NCBI GenBank assembly: GCA_000149265.1
Contig: CH002510.1
Location: forward strand, 191,176-255,175
Source: Ciona savignyi
Taxonomy: Eukaryota > Chordata > Ascidiacea > Phlebobranchia > Cionidae
DNA: 64,000 nucleotides
Direction: 5' to 3'
Shown here: one piece after another, positions 1-12,100 of the stretch
Position numbering within the stretch: the first letter of the stretch is position 1
Layout of the letters: every line of letters begins with the position of its first letter
The notes under the pieces: model-generated
Told to the model about the DNA's origin: nothing
Databases searched by the model: none
Seen by the model: the letters and a program-made list of their open reading frames with translations, nothing else
Program-made: the position numbers and the translations under genes

Positions 1-167
1 ATGTAAAACAAAAATGATTTGTAAATCTTTCTGATGATGACCACAGGTCTTATCCCATAAACAACATGGTCAGTAAACTAATTACTAGATTGTGTCCCTT
101 TCCCACACAACATAACCCACTAAAATAAAATCTGCTGATAATTATGATTCAAATTTGTTAACGGCAG

Positions 168-3100
168 GTTACCAGTTGGCTCGAAAATGTTGATCCAGCT
201 TTAAAACATTCAGAAATAAATGAAGTACCAAAGCAGCCTGTAAGTTAATGGAATATTTTGTTCTTCATAATGTTTTTGATCCCAGTAATTAATTACTATT
301 TTATCCCGATTTTGGGCTTTTGCTAATTTCCAAAATGTCGATCACAAAACAACCTTTAGTTTTATAATTAATGTGTAATGCTTTAAATATGTGTATATTT
401 TATGGAATACAGGTTAAATTAAAGCCTTTTAAATGAACAAAAAATGAAAGAACCTTACCTAAACTTTCTTACCATTATTTGCAGGAAAGCACCAAAGAGA
501 GTGATTTAGAGGATTTAGTGTCAATTTCCCAAGTTATCACCGATTCAAAATGCAAAATTGTGCGGTAAGCCTGATAATAATGATATATAGCATTTTAAAT
601 GGAACAACAAAAAATGCCTTAAATTTTCAACTAACATCATTAAAAATAAACTTTTAGTTGAGAGGTGCCATATGTTATATCTATATCATCTAGACTGGTC
701 AATCATCAGAATTCTGTGTGTTAGATTGCCAAAGCTGTAGACTGTAGTGAATTCTTATTGCTTTTAAACCGTAAATGCATAATATTTTGCAGTCGCAAAA
801 AACGTGTATTATCGGATGAAGACCCAAATCGCCCACCATCTGAAGAACCAAAAACCAAAGTTTCCACCGTCATCAGAAATGCCGAAGTTTTTGGAGAAAA
901 ACAAGCAAAAAAGAAATACAATATCAAAAAACAATTAGGTATTAATATTAATAAACTAGATAAACAAAGAAATTTATGTTTTACCTTTATTTATTCCAGT
1001 GTATTCTAACAACGTGTCAGATACATCTTTAACCTTGAGAGAATCTTCCGACTTTGCGGCCGCTCTTATCCCCCATGAGAATAAAGCTTTAAAGAAAGTA
1101 ACAAGACGAGCCAAACACAATAGGAGAAACAAACAAAAACATATCTTCGACATCAAAGGGCTTTCTCAAGGGATTTCCCCTTTTACCACCCCAACAAAAG
1201 ACGGGACAACAGTCACAGGTACTGAGTCTCCTGAAACCGAGACCCCACAAGAAACGGTAGCCAAAAATGCTGATGTGACTGGAAATCAACAAGACTTTTT
1301 AACTGAAAAAAGAGAAGAGTGTCAGGTTGTTCAAAAGGGAAACTTTAAGCCGCACGAAACAAGCAACGATATTCCAAATGAGATATTGCAAAACAATTTT
1401 GCTGAACATGTTCAAACTGAAGATAATCAACCACATAAAACTGGAGAACATATTTCACAGAAGTCCGACAATGCTCAAGATAATTCATCTGTAAAAAGAA
1501 GTGATGAAAAATTTCCAAATACACAAACAACACAAGAATTTACAGTTGAAATGTCACCCTGTAAAAAAAATACAGAAAAGTTGCCAATGCCGAAAGCAAA
1601 CACTCCTGTACCAGATCTTGATGACCCTGAAATTCCCCAAAACACTCCAAGAAAAACTGTAAAAGAGAAAGTCGATTTGTCTTGTACTCCACCTTCGCAG
1701 TTAACAAACATGCCGATAATATGTGTTGGGGAAACACAGGAGGAAACTCAGAAAAGCACTCCATATTACGTAGACACACCGCCCACTACTGAGTTTTCGA
1801 ATGAAACCAGTGAATGTAGAAGGAAAGACACTGAAACATTGAAACAGAATGTAAACAGGTAATTTTGCTTATACATGTTTGTGATCTATTACATTCACAA
1901 CTTTAGTTTTGATTATCGACAGTCCGATATCCCGAATATATTGAGTTAATCTGGTATTTTCCATCAAAATAAACCAAATGCCCGGAATGGAATAAAGTTT
2001 CATTGCACAAAGCAACGAGCTAGTTTATTTTTACCACAGTCTTGCTGTCAGTTCTACTTTTTTCCACATATAGATACTACCAAACTCACCCGAACAAATG
2101 TGACCATACTAAGTGGTGGTAGGGTCATTGATTATTAATGACCATTTCTTACTTCAATAGAAAAAAGGAATGCTGTACACTTATTTAGCTCATGTTCAAG
2201 ATTCCTTATTTTCCAGTAAGTCGGTGGAACTTGGTCTCCTCGACTTCAGTGGACCATCGCAACCTGTCGATCAAATCAACTCTCCTCCAAATCTCAAAAT
2301 CATGGAAACCTGCAGGTGTGGAAGGCGGCAGAATATTTCTTCTTTTATACTTTTATATTAAGAATTTTTGTTTTATTTTAATTAACAGGCCAGTGAACAT
2401 TATATAGTAATTTAAAAATATGAGTTCAGAGGGCACTTCCACATTGTATATTAATTTAAGTGCACATTGTTTTTTTAGACTTTTTAGTCAGGTTTTCTGG
2501 TTTTTCTGTTCAGGTTTTCTGTTAACAAGAATTGATATTAATTTTTTAATCTATAACATTTGGACTATGTTTAAAACTTATCCGATAATAATGCTTAAAT
2601 AAATAAATTCGTAGAATGGTAATGGACAACCTGCACTCTTCCAAATCACAAACGACAAGTGAAACTGAAACTGGCGACAATCTGCTAGTTGTTGGCCGCT
2701 TGGTTCATCTCACCAAAGTGAGCAGCAATCAATCGGAGGTAGAGGTGCCCACAAATACAATGAAAGAAATCCATGAAAGCTTGAGCCAAATGGACAAACC
2801 TTTGAATTTGGACCAGGTCGAAGAAGAAAGCTGCGTGTCAACCAAGTTTGATGATTCTGAGCAGCGCTCACTGACTTACGCGTGCATTTCCAACCCAGCA
2901 ACTGACAGCTCTATCGACATCATACAAAACAGTGAAGTAAATACAGATCAACCCAAAGAAGTTCAAGTTCCTGAGAAAAAGGTTCCTGTGCACAAACGAA
3001 AAAGAGTTAAAGTGAAACGAACACCGAAAAAACCAAAAGTGCGGATTCTTCCCACCCCTCGTAGGCACAAAAAGAAACCAAAATCAATTAACACCAATCC

Positions 3101-6100
3101 CACAGACTCTAAACTTGTGAAAGCTGAATCGAGAAATATAACTCCAAAAAAACGAACCCGATCTATTGAAGAGATTTCTGACAAACTGATGACTGAAAAA
3201 CAGTTATCCACGGAAAGTCAAGAATCAGAAAATATATTTTCACCAGAACGGCACCAACAAAAGGACAGTGCGATGAAGGTTAAAAAGTCTGAAACTATTA
3301 AAGAAATACCTCTCCCTGCAAAACCAGTAACGGCTAGTAACGAAATAACAAAAAAAGTACCTGTAGGTAAAACAGTAAAAGCAAGTAACGAAAAAACACA
3401 CAAAACTTTTCCAAAATTTACAAATGAAGAAATGATGTGCACGTCGAATGGCTGGGGTGGCACAAAACTGAAAATCCGAATATGCAGAAGCCCACATAAG
3501 GAGAGCTCACCATGTCGGAAAACATACAATGTTGAAGAAAACAAAATTTCACCAGCATCGCTAAAAAAGCTGAAGCCACCACTAAAGAAAAACGCTGCGA
3601 ATTCTAGAAAATCAACACCCCAGAGTCCTCTTACCACTTGTGAGATAAAAACGCCAATAAAATTGTCAAATATTGAACTCAATTTGGGTTCACCTAATTC
3701 GCCTGCAGTCATACCCGATTCAATGCAAATTAACAGTTTGCGAGATAAACACAAACCAACTAAAAGGCAAAGGAAACAACCACGAAAGGAGAAAAGCCCT
3801 GTGATAAAATCTGATGATCTTCTTCTATCCTGCAGCTGCCCTTTACCAGAACCGAACAAAGAGTTTCGTTTTAATGAGGAAATGTTAAAATCCTTTGAAC
3901 GCTCGTTGTCTATAAACCTCAAAAGGTGTGATATAGATGTCCTTCACATGACGCACCCCATTCCAAAACGAAAAATTCAAAAGGGAAAACGGACAGGCGG
4001 TCGACCCAAAATTCCAGAAAATGAGATATCTTGCAGTCCGTTGCTTTTTCCGCCCTCTCAAAATAAAGAGGAAAATCTTCAAAATCAAGCCAACAAACAA
4101 CCAGAGGTATGGTTGCCATTTAATCATAAGATTTTTTTACAAATTGCATGCTTTTGATGAAGTATGCTTTATTTTTTATACAAAACTATCACAAATTAAT
4201 AAAACTATTATTGGAAGAAAAACAACCAGCAAATCTGCATATCATAATTTTTTCTACTTGAATAAATGCTTTTCCCTGATTTATTAGAAAAATAATTCTA
4301 ACAAATTCACAGGAGACAGCAGGACACATAGAAGTTTCCAGTCCAAGAAATAAAGGTATTGCAAGAATTAACTAATTTGTACATTGGTTTAGTTGTGGCA
4401 GTGGTGCTTGCATCTATCACAATGGTCAAAAATTTCAAAAAGATAAACATTCGGTACCATATGCTGCTGTGTTGACTGGTGTGGATAGTAGTAAAATAGT
4501 AATCCCAATCAGTAATTCCTAGCATCTGCAAACTACATTATAAACAAATTAATTTAGTTTTATAAGTTTGCAGCACTTTTTGGGGGGACCAGGGAAGCGA
4601 TATGTTTGCTTTCTTTCCTCATCATTAAAATGTTCATGCAGATTGCAATGACAACCATACAGACCCAAATATTCTTGTAGAGTGTAAAGATGCGAACGAA
4701 TGTTCAAATATTTTCAACAATCAAATGTTGCCCAGCGATATAAGAACTAAAAGTTCTTCTCTGCCAGAACAAGTAAAAGTAAGATTTATTGACAACTTGA
4801 GCAAATGTTGCTGTGTTATTTGGTATATATTACTTGACAAAGGTTAAATGGAGTAAATCGAAAGAAAAAAAGATCAGTAATGCAAATATTTAAATATATA
4901 AGATACCTATGAAAATCATTTTAGCTATTCTTCTACCTTATTTGCTGATATTCGTGATTCTTGTGATTAAATAATCTGAGTGGTCTGTGCTGTGTGCTGT
5001 TTAAGATAACCGCCAAATTTTTAACAATTCTGTAAAAAAAATTGAATATTACCACACATGTATTTGTGAAACATGAAAGTACACGATTCTTGGCAATTTT
5101 AATGCTCTGGTCTAGTTCTAATATCTTTTTTTTCAGGCTTTTATTGGTGCAATTGAACATTCCATTAAGTTAAGCATAGGCATTCAATCAAATTATCCAA
5201 GTCTTCTAACTGAGATGGAAGAGTTTCGAAATTCTTGCTCTAATCTGACCGCTTCATTGGTGCGAAAGCATTCTGGAAAACAAGGTAGGGCATAAGAAGC
5301 TATATTCATTTAGTGCTGTTCTTACCATTATAAGTTGTTCTTAGTCAAGCCATGGGCAATTCATCAAATTTGTCTGTAGTACTTGCAAAGAGCTTGGATA
5401 AAAGTTATTTAACTTATTAAATGTACACATATATATATATATAGTACTTGGCTAATAAAACATTTTATGTTTAGACATGGCAAAAGCTGTAAAGGAGATT
5501 GATGCTGCAATGGACCAGGTCAAGGATCAGATGGTTAAAGTATGCAGCAGTAGCTTTAAATCTTGTCCCACAAAGGATCTCACAAGCGATATTGAGATAG
5601 ATTGTAGTCTACCTTCAATGCAGCAACTATTTAATTGTAAAAATGGAAATGAAGAAAAAAGTGGATCCATAACCGAGGAAATGGACATTGGTGGTTTACC
5701 TCGGCGTGTAGAAACTATTAGAAATTGGACTGAAAGTCAAAATCCGCACCCAAGTTTAGATGACTCTGTCCAAGAAATACCTGCATCTCCAAAACAAGAA
5801 GACACAGATTACATTGAGATCGACAATACACCTTCATTGCAAAGCACTCCTGAGACCCCTTCAGTGCTTCCACAGCTACCCCGCCCTCCCGATTGCTTTG
5901 TGTCACAAGATACACTTAAAAGTTCTGCAAAAAGCACTGGCAATCCCTCTTACAGAAGATCGTTCGTATCATTAAAGAGGAAGCGTGTCCTTTCCAGCTC
6001 TTCCAGCGATTCTTGCTCTCCCAAAAAGCCAAAGTTTCAAAAACTTATATCTGAAGTTGAAACTTGCAAAAATCGAAGATCACCAGAGGAAGTTCAAAAA

Positions 6101-9100
6101 TCAATTAAAATTATAACCCCTGAGCCTCTAGTAAATGACCAGGATGGAGTATCGACTTTTTCCAACCATTACAAACTACATGAAGAGAAGAATGTCAATT
6201 CTACTTTTGATCTAGTGAGTAGAAAGATATCAGTTCTGCTTATAAATGTGTGTAAGCTGTGCCAACATGTGGATATTAGCATATCAAAATTGGTTTTGAC
6301 TAAAGAAGTACACATCTTATTTTTGCCAAGCCGAGTTAAATATATTTTTGAGTTACATATGTGCTCTGTACTTCCTTTTTACCTTAAGACAACCTACTCC
6401 TTTGATTTTTATTACTGGTGGTGGTGGATCGTGCCAACACCAGTTTAAAAGAAGAGGTTTGGACAGGGGTGTCCTTTCCAGAATCAATATTTTAATTCGT
6501 TTCAATTAGAAAATAAATCGTTTTTTATTCTTACAATTCAAAATTAAGTACTTACAGTAAAACAACATACTTTAGTATGAAAAAAATAATTTTGTTGCCC
6601 TTTAAAATTATTAGTATAACAATAATTCTGATAACCAAACTAATTCGGATAAGGACATTTTTTGTTTATGGGTAGGAAGATCTCAGTTACAATCAGTTAA
6701 CCACAAAAGTTGTTATTCTCCACAGGCCCACACCAATCATGCAGTCTGTATCGATGATACACCAAGAAGCAGGCAGGATATAGAGATGTTTGAACCACCA
6801 CCGGAGTTGAAAGATAATAACGAGGTAATTACAAAGCTTAACCAAAACCATAAACCCTGTTGCAATATTCTTATGCCATGCCAGGGGCCATTTGAGACTT
6901 GCTTTTATAAACATAACAACTTTTCAGCTAACAGCCCAACTTTGTACAACTGCTCATACATTGTTGGAACTCCGGTTTTAGTTCTGACAGTAAAAAAAAT
7001 CAATCAATAGTTTTCAGTTGCAGCCAGTGTCTCATTTTAAATGTATAAAAAGCTAATGTTCATTTTAACAAAATTATTTAATTAATTTGTTTTGATGAAC
7101 AAAAAAAATTTTATTCTTTTTGGATGGTTATTTCATCTTCCATTTTTGATTCCAGAATAAAATCCCTGACAGTCCCATGTCACCTAAATCTGAGGACACG
7201 TCGGAAAATGAGATTTTTTACAGCCAACCTACACCTGTTGCAATGTCAACCCAAATCGAGGATTTATTTGCCGAAACAAATGATGTCAGCAACAAATCAA
7301 ATGATATTATTGTGTCACAGATCAACGAATCAACTATCACAGAATCACAGGTAATTTTTTTATTCTATAAATGGTTTCTTTGCACATCATTTAGTTGTTT
7401 ATTTTAACTTGACCCTTTATAATTAGTACATAAAACTGCTATTAAAAGACTTAGCTTCACAATTAGTGGTGTATATGAACTATGATTGCTTAAACTAGAA
7501 TATAAAACTTTCGAATCAAAGAATTTCAAATCTTTTAAATCTAAACTTTAAGAGCAAATTTCCACAGTTCTGATGACTTTGATGATATTGGGTGATAAAA
7601 ACGAATCTCATTATTTAAAAATCCCTGCTTAAATAACCCGACCCACATTCTATTCCAGATCCCCTCTTTAACCCCACCACCCGATGTCTCACAACCGCAG
7701 TACAATAGATCGGAAGCTTTGGAGGTCGATGAGTTGTTACGGAAGTAAGTTTTGCATTTGTTTTTATTGTTGACAGTTTAAAACTGTCGATTTGCAGTGT
7801 GACCACTTAGTGTTCCTGGCATAGTGCAAAACAAATAATATGGTTATACTGGGAACTCGGATATCTGTTATGGGAACCTAACACACTTACCCGTTGTATA
7901 AATACAAAATTAACTCTTTACTCTTGGGGTTATAAACTCCCGTTGTGGCAGTCCAGAAAATAGAAATATCGAATCAAAAAGGTAAAAAAGTGACTCTTCT
8001 TATATAATTTGGGTTTTTCTTTTAGGATAAATGAATTTACAGAGGATTATAAAGCACCAAGTGACACAGAGGACACAGCTGTACAGCTTGATAAGTTCTA
8101 TCAGGCGGAAAAATCGAAGACAAACAAAAAGGAAGTTGAAAATAAGATTGAAGCAATCGAAGAAATCACCAAATCTTCCAACAATTTCACAATCCAGGAA
8201 AGAAAATCGTTTGAAAGGCCAACACCAAACAAAAGTTCTACCAGCAATAGCGTAAACTCAAGTTTTAAACAAACTTCTGTTGCTGCCACAAAATCACCAT
8301 TGATTGTTCAAAAACCTGTGTTGCCCTCGCTCTCTGGGCTAACGAGTGATATCTTAACGACCAAAACTCCGGAAAAAATCAAACCATCAAAAATACAATC
8401 AGAAAGCACACCTAGACTGCACAAGAAAGGCCTGATAGACAATGTTAAGGTAGGTTTTTAAAATAATGGAATGGTCTGATATATACCTGTGTGATGAAGA
8501 ATGTAGAAACAAATGCCCAAATTTTGATTTGATATTTGTTTTAAATTGGTTATTTAATAATCATCAAAAATATTTAAAAATATTAATTTGTATATTTGAA
8601 TAACCACTTTCTTCATCCAGACTAAACAGCAAAATAGTCAGCCTCGAAATCAGAAGTCAAATCAAAAGAGCCCAAAACAGTTTTTTAATTCAAAACCACC
8701 GACTCAAACTACTCCGAAAGGAAAAGCTGACGATCAAATGATTCTTGAACCATCTACTACCAGGAAGCCCGACCAAAATCAAAGTAAGATAATATTATGT
8801 AATATTAACTATTCATTACTCAACTTGATGGTGGTACAAAATTGTAATGCTATTTTCTATCGGTTAAAACTGTCTTGACATGCATGCCCCTTTTGTTATG
8901 CTTATACAGAGAAGCGATTCTGCTATAAGGTCCACCAAGAGCAACTTTTAGGAAAGTTATGAAAAATTATCACATTAACAAGTACAGCAAAGCTAATTTT
9001 AGATTATATATTGTATATCAGCACACATATGAGTGTTAGACAAAAAATACAGTCACCCCATTTCAATTTTGTCTATTGTCTGTTAAATTATGTCTATTGT

Positions 9101-12100
9101 CTGTTAAAAACATACATTGTCAACTTTTGTACTGAAATTTATTTTTTACCCAGGAATGGCACAACTAAACGATCGGACTAACCAACCCACCGAATCCCCG
9201 GGAAGAAATTTAAGCCTTGGTGATATTTCGATGACTTCAAGAGTTTCCAACCGGTGAGATGAGTGGGATGTTGTTGAAAAAATGTTTAATTAGATGACTA
9301 AGAATAACATTATTTCTAATCTTTGTTGGAGACGGTTGATGACATTTTGTTTTAAATACAGTTTAAAGTTTACTTGCAAACTGATTATTGGTTTGTTGTC
9401 TTTAATGGCAATAATAAAAGTCTTTTTACGATTTTATATATATAAAATATGTTTTATCCCGTTGGTCAAACATAGCAACTCTTGTTATTGTAAAGAATAT
9501 AAGCAGGTTGAATAAACCACTGAATAGTATTAAAGTGCGGTGCCCTCTTCAAATTTACCACATAGATGGAAACAAAACCAGTGTTCTTACATTTAGTTTG
9601 TGTTATCTGTCTTACAATATGGTATGTTCCAGTGTAATAGCTATTAATAAGCTAGGACAACATGGACAATGTCTGCAAATATTAGTAGGGTTTATACAAT
9701 ATACATACACATTATACCGCACTAGTAAATACTTGCCAAGCAAGTTTAGTATTATTCTACTCTTCAGGTTTTTCCCAGTTTTAGAAAAGCAATTTTCGCT
9801 GTGTTCCTCTTCTATTTTGGATTTTTGAACTTTTTTTAACTCACTTTGCACATCCCCAGCAAACTAGGAGTTATGGCAAGTGGGATTCGTGGCAAAGGAC
9901 TGAGCGTGGTTAAAGCGTTCACAAAGAAATTTGGTGGAACTTTTCATAACAAGTTTGTTCCCGGTGAAGTTACTCATGTTATTGTGCGCACTGAACAATC
10001 TAGGTGTGACCGCACTCTCAAGTAAGTATTAGAAATGAGCAAGTCAGATATGGCTTTTCTTATTTGGGCCATAGAATTAACTGGTCGCACCTGAAGAATA
10101 TTGCTGTTATGCTGTTATGTATATTATAATATTTCATAATTAAATTTAGTACTAAAGTTTTGGGTGCATGTTGTCCACATTGTAACATACAAGACCAAAG
10201 ATTCCTAACCTTTTAAGCTTATGTCACCCTCCTGAACATATATAGTTTGTGTCATCCTTCATCACCCTACGATATATTGTATGGTTTGCACATTAATGCT
10301 TGAATGTTTCAGCAATGTACCTACTCTGATTTATCTATATATTTTGTATCTATTGATATCTTGAGTTGTAAAGGTAAATCATTTCTGCAGGTATTTACAA
10401 GCCATAGCCAGCAAATCGTGGGTAGTGAGCATATTATGGGTCACTCAATCACTCAAACAGAAGAAGCTTCTTTCTGAAATTGAGTATGTGAACTTGATCT
10501 GTAAATTTCATCTATTTCCTGCCATTACAAGCTACTAATTATAATGTGACCCGAAAAAAAATAAGTTGGTAATACTTTACAAACCCTATATTTAGTAATC
10601 TTATTTATCGCCACAATATATTTTTCATTTAGTAAATGTTTAGCTATTACTGGTAATGTAACCTTTTTCTATTAATTTTCCTACCTTTATGACAGTTATG
10701 GATTTCTCCAACTCTATAAAAAAACAATTAAAATTCCAGATTTGAAGTAATCACGGATTCAGTAGAAACCGACCCGGTACTTTTTAATGGTCCACGGAGG
10801 TCAAGAGAATCTGCCAAAGATTTCAAACTTTTATCTGATTTCTATATTTGCTGCTATCCACCATTTGCTCTTTTCACAGCAGGTATGTCTTGTGTCTTTT
10901 AAATACATTTTCATGTGGGCTGCATTTAAATTATCTGCGCCTGTTTTAGTAATAAATATCTGGTATTTTATTGCTTTTCAATAAAAGTTTTTAAAATGCA
11001 AATTTAAACAAATAACCTTTAAAAAAAGTATATTTTGTAATCACTTCTGGTTTAAATTTTATGGATACATTTACCAGGATGAAATAAACTGGGTTTGTTT
11101 AATTTATTTTTCCAATCTGAGGCAGAACAATCTTTTTCTTCTTAAGATGTCTTGAAATGTCTTGGAATAAAGTTTAATATTTTTTTTAATCATACCAAAA
11201 CACTTTAAGATATATTAATTTAATGTCAATATTTATTATTTCTACTAAAATTAAAATTGCCTCCCAGATGAATTCATGGAGTTGCTGAAGATGTGTGGGG
11301 CGGCCGTCACCACTAACTTAAATGAGCTTAAGTCTGACAGAAGCAACCAACGGAAAGTGATTGCTTTTGATGCTGATGCGTACACTGGTTCCTTGCCAAA
11401 TTATACCGGTAAATATTTTACTGGTTTTTATGAATGAAAATATAAACAACTCTAAAATGTTCCATAAACTTTGTTTATTAAAAAGACTTTAGCATTGCTT
11501 ATTTATTTTTTTTTGAAAGGTAGGATATAGAATTAAAGCATGACCTACAGTGGAACCCCGCTTACCTGACCACCTATGGGACCGTCATCAAGCGGTCGCG
11601 TTAGCGGGGTGGTCGAGTTAGTGAATTTTGCTTTAAAGCAAGTTGTCGTCATATGCAGTCAAAACGTTTGCCTTTTTACTAAATTTTAACTAAATGCCAT
11701 TATGTTTTGCAAAAAGATTTTAAACAACTGTTAATTCTAAAATTTATCTTATAAAATTCAGTTCTGTTAGCCACAATTTTCTTTGTGTGTGCGTACGCGC
11801 TCATGTAAACCTATTGTTTTGATCACAAAAGAAATTTAAACTTATTATTTTGGTGACAAAAGCACATTATTGAGCACATGTGGTCGCTTTAGCGGAGTTA
11901 AATTTGAAGTTTTGGACCAAAAAATGGCGGTCCTGGTCTGGAAACCGGGGTGGTCGCGTTATTGAAACAGAATGCAATGCATTACCATAGTAAATTATTT
12001 GGGACCGCAATAAAGTGGTCCTGATAGTGAGGTGGTCGTGTTATCGAGGTGGTCGTCAAGCGGGGTTCCACTGTATTTTCGGTGACAGTTATTAATGTTT

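Noticed and set aside
3218-3922. - strand ORF of 234 codons
   Set aside because: It is the antisense shadow of the largest BRCA1 exon; its Phe/Ser-rich composition is what AAA/GAA-rich sense codons produce in reverse.
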